Positions 9,341 through 18,584 of a stretch of 64,000 nt of DNA are shown piece by piece. Numbering within the stretch: the first letter of the stretch is position 1; each line of letters starts with the position of its first letter. The stretch is from Paenibacillus bouchesdurhonensis (GTDB taxonomy: Bacteria; Bacillota; Bacilli; Paenibacillales; Paenibacillaceae): NCBI RefSeq assembly GCF_900155685.1, contig NZ_LT732548.1, forward strand, positions 4,516,330-4,580,329. Reading direction: 5' to 3'. The translations under genes and the position numbers were made by a program. Below the pieces are notes generated by a model that saw only the letters and a program-made list of their open reading frames with translations, ran no database searches and was not told where the DNA came from.

Positions 9341-11356
9341 CTACTTCTCTTCGATGATCAGCACGCCCCAGCGCTCAAGAGTCAACTGCTGCTGACTCGC
9401 GACGCTTTGTTCTGACAACAATTCTTCGCCGTCTTGATGCGGGTACGTCATAAGCTGCGCTTCATCGGAATAGTTCATATAGTAATGGACAAGCTTGCCG
9501 TCTTCATTGCAGCCGGACTTCGTAATCAGCGGAAAGGCTATCTCCTGATTCTTCCCCCACAGTCCCGCCTCCTTCACCGCTTGCTCCAGCACCTGGCGCA
9601 TGATCGCCGGGCTTGGCAGGCAGCCCACGTAAGTCGCGACCCCGTCGCCATACTTGTTCCGTGTAATAGCGGCATAGACTCCCCAATGCGGGTGGTCATA
9701 ATAGGCTAGCACCTCCGCCGTCGTCGGCGTGATCAGTTCCATCCACGTCTCTACAACATTTTGCTCTTCTCCTACGCCGAAGGGATCACCCTTCAGTGCC
9801 ACATTCTTCGGTTCAACAAACATGCTGTAATAGATGCCGCAGGCTTCGTTGATGATGCCCGGCTGATGTGTCGTTCTTACTTTGATGTGCTCATTCGTGA
9901 ATCCGCTCTTGAAGGAGTAGACGATATGTCCGCCATTGCGTACAAACTCATTCAAACTTTCGAGCAGCTCGTCCGATGCCGCATACAGTGCGGGTACGAT
10001 AAGCAGCTTATAGTCATTCAGATTGGGACTGGACGGGTGGACGATATCGCAGCCGATATTCATTTTGTATAGTTGATCGTACATCAGGCGAACGATATCA
10101 TTGTAGTTCTTCTCCTGGCTGGGCAGCTTGAACCACTCCAGTGCAGTTAGCGCTTCGTTGCTAACGAGTACGGCGACCTCGTTATTCTTCCGCAAATTCA
10201 CAAGCTTCGAGGAAAGTCTGGCAAAATCCCGCCCGATCGTCTTTGCTTCGTTATAAACCGGATTCGGCTCAAAGTCATGGCTCAGCAGTCCTTTCCAATA
10301 CGTCTCGAAGGAGTTGTGAATTGAATGCCAATGCCAGTAAGCAACCATGTTGGCTCCAGAGGCCAGATGACTGAACGCTTGCAGCCGCAGCTGTCCCGGG
10401 TACGGAACCCAATGAGCGAACGCCTGCGCTTCCGTCTCCATCACGAAATAGCTGGCTCCCTTCGTAGATCGGGCCACATCACCGCCGAAGGATATTTCGA
10501 TGCCGGTCAGATCATCCTGCGACGGATGGTAAATATCCACTCCCGTAATGTCAAACGCTTTGGAGGCCTCGAAATGGTCAACGTCCGGCTGCACGCCGTA
10601 GGAATAGCCCCTCCATTCGAAGTCAAAGTTCTGGGTGACGAATTGATCCGGGCGCTTGTACTCATTGACGAGCAATACCTGCCAGGCCAGGAAATCGGTC
10701 ACCAGCTTCCGCTGGAAGCGGGCGAACTCGGCGCCAAGACTGCCGTTGATCGTCCCGACGACCGAAGGGAAGTCCTCCCAGCTGTTAATCCGATTGCTCC
10801 AGTAAGCGAGACCGAACTCCTCGTTCACCTTCTCCACGGTTTCGAATTTCTCTCTCATATATTTCACGAACTGAACCTGTACATTAGGGCCTGCCGTATG
10901 ATAATGCTTCGTCTCGTTGTCGGTCTGATACCCGATGACGGCTGGATGATCCTTCACGCGCTCCATCATTCTGCGGATGATTCTTTCCGAATAGAACAGG
11001 TATTTCGGGTTCGTTATATCCATAATCTGTCTTGCTCCGTAGCGTCCTTCTCCTTGCGGCGTCACCGCCAGCACATCCGGGTGCTCCTTCACCATCCAGG
11101 TAGGCACAGCATAGGTTGGGGTTCCGACAATGACCTGAATGCCTGCTGCATGCATCGCCTCCAAGACGCGATCCAGCGAGGTAAAATCAAACACGCCGCT
11201 CTGCGGCTCATGCGTGCTCCAGGTCGATTCCCCGATGCGCACCACATTAATCCCTGCATCCTTCATCATTTGGATGTCCTGATCCAATCGATCATAAGGC
11301 ATGTATTCATCGTAATAAGCGACTCCGTAGTATAGCTTCTTCTGCATGTTCTGCAC
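9341..11356 (-). CDS. Beta-galactosidase, glycoside hydrolase family 42
   Basis: The 671-residue protein matches full-length GH42: an N-terminal TIM barrel with IGESTWSTHEP near 42, acid/base Glu148 in TDNE, nucleophile Glu307 in FVMETEAQ, then a trimerisation/glutaminase-like domain and a short C-terminal beta domain. There is no signal peptide, so it is intracellular. It hydrolyses terminal beta-galactosyl residues. With GH30 and the upstream ABC importer it points to uptake and breakdown of galactose-containing plant or polysaccharide fragments. It lies 57 bases from the GH30 start and 52 bases from the upstream permease stop, consistent with one transcript. Confidence 0.92.
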   Translation of the reverse strand: MQNMQKKLYYGVAYYDEYMPYDRLDQDIQMMKDAGINVVRIGESTWSTHEPQSGVFDFTSLDRVLEAMHAAGIQVIVGTPTYAVPTWMVKEHPDVLAVTPQGEGRYGARQIMDITNPKYLFYSERIIRRMMERVKDHPAVIGYQTDNETKHYHTAGPNVQVQFVKYMREKFETVEKVNEEFGLAYWSNRINSWEDFPSVVGTINGSLGAEFARFQRKLVTDFLAWQVLLVNEYKRPDQFVTQNFDFEWRGYSYGVQPDVDHFEASKAFDITGVDIYHPSQDDLTGIEISFGGDVARSTKGASYFVMETEAQAFAHWVPYPGQLRLQAFSHLASGANMVAYWHWHSIHNSFETYWKGLLSHDFEPNPVYNEAKTIGRDFARLSSKLVNLRKNNEVAVLVSNEALTALEWFKLPSQEKNYNDIVRLMYDQLYKMNIGCDIVHPSSPNLNDYKLLIVPALYAASDELLESLNEFVRNGGHIVYSFKSGFTNEHIKVRTTHQPGIINEACGIYYSMFVEPKNVALKGDPFGVGEEQNVVETWMELITPTTAEVLAYYDHPHWGVYAAITRNKYGDGVATYVGCLPSPAIMRQVLEQAVKEAGLWGKNQEIAFPLITKSGCNEDGKLVHYYMNYSDEAQLMTYPHQDGEELLSEQSVASQQQLTLERWGVLIIEEK

Positions 11357-11408
11357 AGTTGTCTCTCCTCTCTAAACTCATAATGCAACATCTTGCGGGC
11401 ATCTTTTC

Positions 11409-12236
11409 CTAACCCTTCACCGCACCCTCTGTAATACCCTCCATAATGAAACGCTGAAAGATCGAATAAATAATGACTACCGGAATAGCCGTCAGGACGA
11501 GAGCCGCCAGGATCAAGGACCACTCTTTGTTGTATTCGCCGAACAGCATATTTGTAGACAGAATTAACGTGTAGCGATTGACATCGGTGAGCATAAGCAG
11601 CGGAAGCAGAAAGTCATTCCAAATCCATAGGAAGTTCAAAATTCCAATCGTGACCGAAATCGGCAGCAGTAAGGGAAATATGATGCGAAAATAAGTCTGG
11701 AAATCCCCGCAGCCATCGATTCTCGCTGACTCCTCCAGCTCCTTCGGGATCGTTTTCACAAAACCGTGGTACAAGAACACCGCCATATTCACGCCAAGCC
11801 CGATATAAATCAGCCCCAGCCCATAGGTCGTGCCTTGCACGGCCAAGCTCTTAGCTACTCGGGTCAGCGAAATCATGATGGAATGAAACGGTACGAGCAT
11901 TGAGGCGATGAACAGGAAAAAGATGAAGTTGCTCAGCTTCCCCGGCGTACGAGACAGCTTATATCCAGCCAAGCCAGCCGCAAAGATAATGCCGCCCACT
12001 CCGAGGATGGATACAATCACCGAGTTCTTCACACTGCTCAGCAGGTTAATTTGCTTATAGGCGTGCACATAGTTCTCGAAGTGGAGCTTTGTCGGCAGAG
12101 CCATCACCGAGCTGAACATTTCCCCTTGGGTCTTAAACGAGTTGATGACGGCTAGATAAATCGGGAAAAAGGATACTGCGGCCAACACCGCAAGCAATAA
12201 AGTAACGAGATAAGAGGCTGCTGTTCGCTTTCTCAT
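11409..12236 (-). CDS. Carbohydrate ABC transporter permease, MalG/AraQ type
   Basis: The 275-residue inner-membrane protein has six predicted helices and the EAA loop EESARIDGCGDF followed by FRIIFPLLLP, which docks with the ATPase. It forms the pore together with the permease encoded just upstream, whose stop overlaps this start by four bases (12233-12236). No ATP-binding subunit is encoded nearby. As usual for CUT1 importers in Bacillota, a shared MsmX-like ATPase elsewhere is likely to energise it. Confidence 0.92.
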   Translation of the reverse strand: MRKRTAASYLVTLLLAVLAAVSFFPIYLAVINSFKTQGEMFSSVMALPTKLHFENYVHAYKQINLLSSVKNSVIVSILGVGGIIFAAGLAGYKLSRTPGKLSNFIFFLFIASMLVPFHSIMISLTRVAKSLAVQGTTYGLGLIYIGLGVNMAVFLYHGFVKTIPKELEESARIDGCGDFQTYFRIIFPLLLPISVTIGILNFLWIWNDFLLPLLMLTDVNRYTLILSTNMLFGEYNKEWSLILAALVLTAIPVVIIYSIFQRFIMEGITEGAVKG

Positions 12237-13117
12237 GATTCCACCTCTCTTTTTTTCATGACGCTAATTTGAATAAAGGTAAAAAGGAGGATGAATAGGA
12301 ACAGGATAATCGATTTCGCACTGGCATAACCGTACCTGAAGTTGTTGGAGAAAGCCTCCTCGTAAATGTTCAAGGTGATCACCTGCGTGCTCCGCCCCGG
12401 GCCGCCCCCGGTCAAGCCGTACACAACATCAAACACTTTGAACGCTCCGTTCAGCGTAAGGAATAAACAAATCGTCAAAGCATGGGTGATCATCGGCAAG
12501 GTGACGCGCATGAAGCGCTGGAACACATTCGCTCCATCAATAATAGCCGCCTCCTGCAAATGCTGAGGCACGCCCTGCAGTCCCGCTAGATAAATAATCA
12601 TCATATATCCCACGCCGTTCCAAAGGGAGACAATAATAATGGAATAAAATGAAACGTTCGGATCGCCGATCCACCCTTGATCAAGGAATGTAAGCATCGT
12701 CTTCTCGGCGATTTGCGGCAGCACTTGCGTAAATACAAAGGACCACATAAACGCGCTGATGATCAGACTGATCATGTTGGGCATAAAAAAGATCGTTCTA
12801 AAAAATCCCTTCGATCTCCGTTTCGATTCAATCAGCACCGCGAGAAATAGAGCAAATACGTTCTGCAGCACGACCATAATGACGACGTACTTCAACGTAA
12901 ACCATAGGGAGTGCAGAAAATCAGGATCATCACGTAAAATTTCCACGAAGTTAGCAAGCCCTACAAAATCATAGGCACGGTTCAGTCCATTCCAGTCGGT
13001 CAAGCTGTAGAACATGCCGCCAAGCGTCGGGATCAGCAAGAATATACTGTAAATAATAAAAGCTGGCGCTAGAAAGGCAAAGAAAGACAGGTACTTCCGA
13101 TAACCTTTGGAGAGCAT
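12233..13117 (-). CDS. Carbohydrate ABC transporter permease, MalF/UgpA type
   Basis: This six-helix CUT1 permease has the EAA motif EAAIIDGANVFQRF near residue 190. A longer frame begins at TTG 13141, but AGAGGTGAT sits correctly before ATG 13117 (protein start MLSKGYRKY), so the shorter form (294 residues) is chosen. It partners with the downstream permease and the lipoprotein encoded upstream. Confidence 0.92.
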   Translation of the reverse strand: MLSKGYRKYLSFFAFLAPAFIIYSIFLLIPTLGGMFYSLTDWNGLNRAYDFVGLANFVEILRDDPDFLHSLWFTLKYVVIMVVLQNVFALFLAVLIESKRRSKGFFRTIFFMPNMISLIISAFMWSFVFTQVLPQIAEKTMLTFLDQGWIGDPNVSFYSIIIVSLWNGVGYMMIIYLAGLQGVPQHLQEAAIIDGANVFQRFMRVTLPMITHALTICLFLTLNGAFKVFDVVYGLTGGGPGRSTQVITLNIYEEAFSNNFRYGYASAKSIILFLFILLFTFIQISVMKKREVES

Positions 13118-13199
13118 GGTTACATCACCTCTGATGTTCAAATATTGGTTATTGGAAGAGCAGCGCCACCGAACTCACGCCGCCCTTCGCTACCGGAAC

Positions 13200-14507
13200 C
13201 TACTTGTTCACTTTGTTGAAATCCTTCCAAGCTTTATCCAGTGCATTGATCACGTCATCCTGCGACATTTGCTTGGCGAAGTAGCTTTGCAGTCCTTTCC
13301 CTACTTCGTCCTTGACCGCTTGAGGAATTCGCGGATCTTGATACGATTTGCCTGCCTTCACGTATTCGGTCGCATCATTTACCCAAGGGTAGCTGTCGAA
13401 TGTATGCACCGTAGCAAGCGGGTTGAATTTCAGGCTTTGGAAAAACTCGCTGGAATCGTTCTCGTCCAAAATATAGTTGACCAAGTCCAGCGCCACTTCT
13501 TTGTTCTTACTCGTCGGCGATACCGCAAGCGAAGTAGAAGTACTCAAGTTGATCAACGTTGCGTCAGGATTATCATTAATCGGCAGCGGGGCTACTCCGA
13601 ATTCAAAGTCCTCCTTGGACTTCAGAATCGTCTCGGCATACCATGGCCCTTGAATCCACATGGCCCCTTTGCCCGCGGCGAACGCGGCTGCGCCGTCATC
13701 CCCGCTTACCTCCAGCGCCTTATCCGTTCCGTTAGCATTGACCAGGTCAATGATATCGAACATCGCCTTCATCTCGGAGAAAGATCCGTTGTCGCTGTAC
13801 ATTCTGTCGACGAAATCAGCATTGCCCGTCTCAGTCATGGCCCCTACAGCTAATGGCAGGAACAGCTGCGGAATCCATGCTTCCTGGTAGGAGAGCACGA
13901 ACGGCGTTATGTTGTTCTCCTTCAGCTTATCTACAACCGCTTTCATTTCAGTCAATGTGGTTGGAGGCGTCAGGCCAAGATCAGCAAATATTTGCTTGTT
14001 GTATAAATATCCCCAGGACAGCGTTTCCAGTGGTACGGCGACAATCTTGTCGTCATACGTCACGGAAGGCTTCACACTTTCGAGCAGTGTATCCACGAAG
14101 GGTTGGCTAGATAAGTCCTCCAAGTACCCGGCTTTATAGAAGGTCGGCACCTCGTTTACGGCATGAAGGCTGAATACGTCCGGCGCATCGTTTGAAGCGA
14201 GTCTCGTCTTTAATATTTGCGGTGCATTATCCGCATTCGGCATTTCCAGTTGAATCTTGACATCGATATTTTTCTCTGCTTTCTCTTTGGCAATGAAGTC
14301 GGCGATGTATTTGTCATACTGTTCTTTGAGGCGAGGCTGTGCGATGAATACCTTCAGGTTTACCGTCTCCGCCTTTCCTCCTTTGTCCGCCTTTTCGGAA
14401 TCACCGCTATTCGCGCTGCCCGATGAGGTGTTGCCTCCCGATCCGCAGCCTGCCAGCAAGCCTACAACCAAAATCGCGCTAAGCAGCAGTTTCCATTTAT
14501 TCTTCAT
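13200..14507 (-). CDS. Sugar-binding lipoprotein of CUT1 ABC importer
   Basis: This is an extracellular solute-binding protein (family 1). It opens MKNKWKLLLS with a lipoprotein signal ending in the lipobox Leu-Ala-Gly-Cys, so it should be lipid-anchored on the outer face of the membrane. A Ser/Gly-rich linker precedes the binding lobes. The start at ATG 14507 is preferred over the longer frame from 14522 because GGGAGGT lies just upstream of it. Being first in the operon, downstream of the yesMN pair, it is the likely target of YesN activation. The ligand is unknown. Confidence 0.93.
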   Translation of the reverse strand: MKNKWKLLLSAILVVGLLAGCGSGGNTSSGSANSGDSEKADKGGKAETVNLKVFIAQPRLKEQYDKYIADFIAKEKAEKNIDVKIQLEMPNADNAPQILKTRLASNDAPDVFSLHAVNEVPTFYKAGYLEDLSSQPFVDTLLESVKPSVTYDDKIVAVPLETLSWGYLYNKQIFADLGLTPPTTLTEMKAVVDKLKENNITPFVLSYQEAWIPQLFLPLAVGAMTETGNADFVDRMYSDNGSFSEMKAMFDIIDLVNANGTDKALEVSGDDGAAAFAAGKGAMWIQGPWYAETILKSKEDFEFGVAPLPINDNPDATLINLSTSTSLAVSPTSKNKEVALDLVNYILDENDSSEFFQSLKFNPLATVHTFDSYPWVNDATEYVKAGKSYQDPRIPQAVKDEVGKGLQSYFAKQMSQDDVINALDKAWKDFNKVNK

Positions 14508-14550
14508 GCTTTGACCTCCCAATGTCTGTTTTTGGTTACGCTTTCATTGT

Positions 14551-14600
14551 AAAATAACAAAGAAAGAGATTAATTCGATTTAATTAACCTCTTTCTTTGT
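14551..14600 (-). terminator. Terminator between yesN-type gene and transport operon
   Basis: A long inverted repeat (14557-14575 with 14582-14600; ACAAAGAAAGAG against CTCTTTCTTTGT at the base) is followed on the minus strand by TTATTTTAC. It sits downstream of the response regulator and upstream of the binding-protein gene. The operon therefore needs its own promoter in the roughly 45 bases before GGGAGGT. Confidence 0.8.
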
Positions 14601-14633
14601 ACAATTTTAAACCTCGTTCTTATGTTCTCATTG

Positions 14634-15695
14634 CTATTCCCGATCTTTTCTCATTTCTCCCGGCGCTACGCCAAAATGTTTCTTGAATACGCGGTAAAAA
14701 TACGCAATCTCCTCATACCCGCAGCTTTCGGCAATCGTCTTAATCGGCAGCTTGCCCTCCAGCAGCAGCTCTTTGGATTTCCCCATCCGCAGCTGCAGAA
14801 TATAGTCCGAAAGTGTTTGTCTGAACTCATTTTTAAAGGCTCGACTTAGATATTCTTTACTAACGAAAAAAGCGCCGGCAATCTGTTCCAAGGTAATCGG
14901 CTCGCAAAAGTTGGTGTCCACATAATGTTTAATCTCCGCGAGGTTAAGCTTTCGCCGGTATTTCCGGTGCTCCTCAAGCTGGCTCATCGCCAGTAGATAC
15001 AGCTTCGTTAAATCGTTGAACAGTCGTTCATAGGATTGCAGCGCCTCTTCTTGAATTTCGAATTGGAATCCGTCCACGGCCTGCGAGTTGGCGACCATAA
15101 GCTCCCGAAGCAGCACGATGAATTCCTGATAGATTCGATCCTGCATTTCCGCCTGATCCGCTTCATAATTGCTCAGTTGCCGTAGCAGCTTCTGAAATGT
15201 GCTTCGGATTCCTGCGATATCGAGCCGGTTATAGTACGCTGTCAGCGCCGGCTTGTAGCCTTTGGCGATTTGCAGGAAGTCAATTTGCAGCGTGAATTGC
15301 TGCCGAGAGATTTGGCGGGAGGATTCAAGCTCTCTTTTACACTTGAGTAGGGCAGCATTTAACTCCTGCGGATCAATCGGCTTAAGGATGTAATCCTTGG
15401 CTTTGCAGCGAATCGCCTGCTTCAAATACGTGAAATCGTCATACCCGCTGACTATGATTACTTTGGTGTCCGGATAACGCTCGTTCAAGATGCCCAGCAG
15501 CTCCATCCCATCCGCTCCCGGCATGCGCATATCCGTAATCACCAGCTGCGGTGAGCGATCTTCGATTAAGCGCAGCGCCTCCAAGCCGTCATCAGCCTCT
15601 CCGATAATTTCCATGCCATACTCATCCCATGACCCATACCGCTTAATCATCTCTCGCGGCATTTTCTCATCATCGACGATTATTGTCTTGATCAT
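14634..15695 (-). CDS. yesN: Response regulator, YesN/AraC type
   Basis: An N-terminal receiver domain has the acidic pair Asp-Asp near residue 8, the phospho-acceptor Asp in VITDMRMPGADG (residue 55 from ATG 15695) and the conserved Lys in ILKPID. A middle helical linker leads to a C-terminal double HTH of AraC type (about 255-350; ISLEQIAGAF-like helix, then the SCGYEEIAYFYRVFKKHFG signature). It binds DNA and activates sugar-use operons when phosphorylated by the partner kinase. The frame opens at GTG 15707, but ATG 15695 has the better-spaced GAGGGTGA. It overlaps the 3' end of the kinase gene, so the two are coupled. Confidence 0.92.
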   Translation of the reverse strand: MIKTIIVDDEKMPREMIKRYGSWDEYGMEIIGEADDGLEALRLIEDRSPQLVITDMRMPGADGMELLGILNERYPDTKVIIVSGYDDFTYLKQAIRCKAKDYILKPIDPQELNAALLKCKRELESSRQISRQQFTLQIDFLQIAKGYKPALTAYYNRLDIAGIRSTFQKLLRQLSNYEADQAEMQDRIYQEFIVLLRELMVANSQAVDGFQFEIQEEALQSYERLFNDLTKLYLLAMSQLEEHRKYRRKLNLAEIKHYVDTNFCEPITLEQIAGAFFVSKEYLSRAFKNEFRQTLSDYILQLRMGKSKELLLEGKLPIKTIAESCGYEEIAYFYRVFKKHFGVAPGEMRKDRE

Positions 15696-17481
15696 AGGAG
15701 CTGTCACCCTCTTTCATCCTCGGTATTTGTATGCTCACTCTTGTGCCGACACCTGGCTCGCTTTCCACGGATACGCCATACTGCAGACCGAAATGCATTT
15801 TGATGCGGGAGGCCACATTGCTCAGGCCGATGCGATCCCCGATGTTCCATATTTGATCTGTCTCACGGTGCAAGCTCTTCTGCAAATCTTCTAAAGTGGA
15901 AGCGTCCATGCCAACCCCGTTATCCTCAACGATGATCAGAACTCCCTGCTCATTGCGCTGTGCCTGTACCTTAAGGCGCCAATCGCCGGACTTCTTGTCA
16001 AGTCCATGCTGGAAGGCATTTTCCACAATCGGCTGCAGCGTCAGCTTGGGTATTCTGCAATCTGCTGCTTCGGGATCGCAGTCCACCTCATAAGTGATGC
16101 GGGGGGAGAACCGCTGCATTTGGATATGCATATAGTTGTTGAGATGATCCAGCTCCATTCGAATTGTCGCCAAATCGTTCTGTCCCCGGATGACATACCG
16201 GAACATTTGACTTAAGGAACGAATCAACTCATTGATCTCCTCCGGTTTGCTGGAGAAGGCGAGTCCGCCGATCAGTTGCAATGTATTCTGTAAAAAGTGC
16301 GGGTTGATTTGCGATTGAAGCGCTTTCAATTGAGCTGTCTTTTTTTCCAAATTCATGCTGTATTCGGTCTTAATATGCTCTCGAAGTCGGTGGGACATAT
16401 TATACAGCTTAAATTCCAGGAACCCAAGCTCATCCATTCGGTTGCTCAGTGGCGGCTCCCGATCTTTAATAATGCTAATTCCGCGCATCGACTTAGCCAG
16501 ACTGACAATCGGCTTGGAGGTGCTCCAGGCTAAGATAACGGCGATCAGCAGGGACAGGCCTGCAGATATGATACCCACGATCAGCCCGTAGTTGAGGTTC
16601 GTTTTCGCGCTCTGGTTAATGTATTCGGCGGGAATGACCTTGACCAGCTTCAGATCCCAAGGCTCTACGGTGTTGTAGAAAATGTAGCTCTCCTTCGTCT
16701 GAATATATCCCGGGCCGCTCGCTGTGCTCTCTAAATCCTTCAATGCCGTTGCCACACGATCCAATGCCTCGGCCTGCTCTGCATGTTCAGGCACATACAT
16801 GATTTCGCCGCTGTGATTAGCAATAAATACCGTATAGTTCGGCTCCGATCGCAGAAGCTCCAATGCGCTGTCCATCATTTGCCACTTCACCTGCAGCTCG
16901 ATGCTACCCAGCAGCTCCTTGTTCTCGAACCGATTGACGCTGCGAATGAGATTGAACTTCGTCGGATCACTCTCGTTGCCCTTGATCATGAAGCTCATGC
17001 CGCTCGAGGCTACTTCACTCCACAACCGGGGTACCTGCGGTGGCGTGCTGATTTGCTTCTGCATGCTGTTAATCGTGAATAGCTTGTTCTTCTCTTTCAG
17101 ATACAATTGGATTCCAAGCAGATGATTATTCCCCGAATAATATACGGAGGTCATCGTATCGATGATGCTGCGCTGGGCGTTGTATTGATTGGACAAGGTC
17201 GAACCGTCCATTTTATTAATATATTCATCCAGTGTATTACTGATCAGAATCGTATAAATGAGATTGTTCAGCTGAATGAACTTCTCTTCCAAATAGCCGC
17301 CCGTCCAGGTAATTCTCGTAATATTGGACTGGATCACTTCGCTTTCCATCGATTTTCTCGTATTCTCGGTAGATAGAATCGTCACGACGATGAGCGGAAC
17401 AACGGATATTAGAATCATAATGAGAATCAGCTTGTTGCGTATGCTCCGCCTGAATGGCAAAATGAACCAACGGTATAGCAA
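15670..17481 (-). CDS. yesM: Sensor histidine kinase, YesM type
   Basis: The 603-residue membrane kinase has a TM helix at about 16-36, an extracytoplasmic sensor of about 250 residues, a second TM near 300, HAMP, then a His_kinase domain with SQINPHFLQNTLQ (phospho-acceptor His near 392) and a C-terminal HATPase (DNGVGM, GIGLSNV-like box). This is the standard layout of kinases that pair with AraC-type YesN regulators and sense extracellular glycan fragments. The start is TTG with AGGAGGGG upstream. Its neighbours suggest that it controls the GH42/GH30 transport operon. Confidence 0.92.
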   Translation of the reverse strand: MLYRWFILPFRRSIRNKLILIMILISVVPLIVVTILSTENTRKSMESEVIQSNITRITWTGGYLEEKFIQLNNLIYTILISNTLDEYINKMDGSTLSNQYNAQRSIIDTMTSVYYSGNNHLLGIQLYLKEKNKLFTINSMQKQISTPPQVPRLWSEVASSGMSFMIKGNESDPTKFNLIRSVNRFENKELLGSIELQVKWQMMDSALELLRSEPNYTVFIANHSGEIMYVPEHAEQAEALDRVATALKDLESTASGPGYIQTKESYIFYNTVEPWDLKLVKVIPAEYINQSAKTNLNYGLIVGIISAGLSLLIAVILAWSTSKPIVSLAKSMRGISIIKDREPPLSNRMDELGFLEFKLYNMSHRLREHIKTEYSMNLEKKTAQLKALQSQINPHFLQNTLQLIGGLAFSSKPEEINELIRSLSQMFRYVIRGQNDLATIRMELDHLNNYMHIQMQRFSPRITYEVDCDPEAADCRIPKLTLQPIVENAFQHGLDKKSGDWRLKVQAQRNEQGVLIIVEDNGVGMDASTLEDLQKSLHRETDQIWNIGDRIGLSNVASRIKMHFGLQYGVSVESEPGVGTRVSIQIPRMKEGDSSYDQDNNRR

Positions 17482-17484
17482 AGC

Positions 17485-17861
17485 ATCCCCTCCTTGAGTG
17501 ATTTTATTGTATCACTTTCGGATTGGCTGTCTAGTGATTTTGTGGGGGCAGCAGGAAATGGCAGGGGCTGGATATTAGCTCCGCGTTACCGCCTGCCGGA
17601 GACGACCCGCCAAGCGGATCAGCTGGTGGCTGCTGGGCGGCTCGGAAGACTAGTCATCGTCAATAACCATAATTTCAAGCTTTGTTCCCTGGAGCATATT
17701 CGAAAATGCTTGATAGAAATCCTCATCTAAACGAACAAGCAATCGAACCGTGACCTTAAATATCAGCGCAACAGCACATAACAAAGACACCCAGCTCCGA
17801 GCCGAGTATTTCTCTTTAGTGGATGCCGAGTATTCGACAGTTACGTTAATGTACTGAGAGA
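17485..17861. other. Gene-free stretch upstream of yesM
   Basis: About 380 bases have no convincing gene. A 78-codon plus-strand frame (17494-17730) lacks a ribosome site and recognisable family. The part from 17540 to 17660 is more GC-rich than the rest and may be a decayed coding remnant. The yesM promoter is expected in 17485-17560. A small hairpin (AGTGAT/ATCACT) lies at about 17500-17519. Confidence 0.5.
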
Positions 17862-17884
17862 AAGCCCGCCGCTAGTGCGGGCTT
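17862..17884 (-). terminator. Terminator of the J-domain/DUF1266 pair
   Basis: An 8-bp GC-rich stem, AAGCCCGC (17862-17869) with GCGGGCTT (17877-17884), 7-base loop, starts six bases past the stop of the DUF1266 gene. On the minus strand the tail is TTTCTCTC, rather short in T. Confidence 0.7.
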
Positions 17885-17889
17885 CTGCC

Positions 17890-18567
17890 TTACGGCTGTA
17901 GAGGCTGATGCCAATTGACTTTCCGATGTAGCAAGGTACTGTAAGACAACAAATCATACATCCCTGAAATACGAATGTAAGTATAGATTCCCGGTTTATC
18001 CGCATAAAAATGACTTCCACACAAATAGGCCAAATAGAATTCCTCCCAGCTCTTGTAAGTCTGCTGCAGCATGGCTGCCGCTTCCATCTTTATGCTCCAA
18101 GCCTCTTCCTTTGACAAAAAGCCCTTTACTAGCCCAATCCGGCTCAGCATAATGGCCCAAGCCAAACCGTATGCACTCACATCTCCGGAAGGTAGCTGGT
18201 ATAGACACTTGGCCACGACATCCCACTGGGCGCAGCTTTTCTCGCTATTCTCCTCCTTTAAGGCTTCAAGATAATGTTGACGTGCCGTTTCGTTAAGTGC
18301 CAGCAAACACATATGCCTGCTTCTATATTCCTTTCGACCTCCATCCTCGATTAACCAACGGATTTTACCTTTTAAGCTCTCGGCATCTGTTATGCTCCAA
18401 AGCTGTAGCGAACTACGGATCACACTTTTGCGAACCAGCCTTTCAGCAAGGCCAAATTCATAGACCACATAATAGTTTTGCAGTATGTCTTGAAGACAAC
18501 TTGCCGTAAGACATCGGAAATACTGTTCTATTTTTCTTCGCTTCCCAAAAGCATATCGCCTTGCCAT
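17890..18567 (-). CDS. DUF1266 domain protein
   Basis: The 225-residue cytoplasmic protein shows the DUF1266 pattern: an SLQLWSITDAESL element near 52, a YGLAWAIMLSRIGLVKGFLS element near 135, and SWEEFYLAYLCGSHFY near 185. The family is known from E. coli YbeR/YbeU, whose function is not established. It lies 17 bases downstream of a J-domain protein gene, and the pair ends in a terminator. DUF1266 genes also neighbour J-domain genes (djlB, djlC) in E. coli, so a shared chaperone-linked task is inferred. Confidence 0.75.
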   Translation of the reverse strand: MARRYAFGKRRKIEQYFRCLTASCLQDILQNYYVVYEFGLAERLVRKSVIRSSLQLWSITDAESLKGKIRWLIEDGGRKEYRSRHMCLLALNETARQHYLEALKEENSEKSCAQWDVVAKCLYQLPSGDVSAYGLAWAIMLSRIGLVKGFLSKEEAWSIKMEAAAMLQQTYKSWEEFYLAYLCGSHFYADKPGIYTYIRISGMYDLLSYSTLLHRKVNWHQPLQP

Positions 18568-18584
18568 GAATTAAACCTCCTTAA

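Noticed and set aside
10325-11335. Long plus-strand open frame of 336 codons
   Set aside because: It lies wholly antisense to the GH42 gene, has no ribosome site and no recognisable domain. It is a shadow of the GC-rich codon pattern.
17494-17730. Possible 78-residue gene before yesM
   Set aside because: No ribosome site, no family, and it covers the expected yesM promoter.
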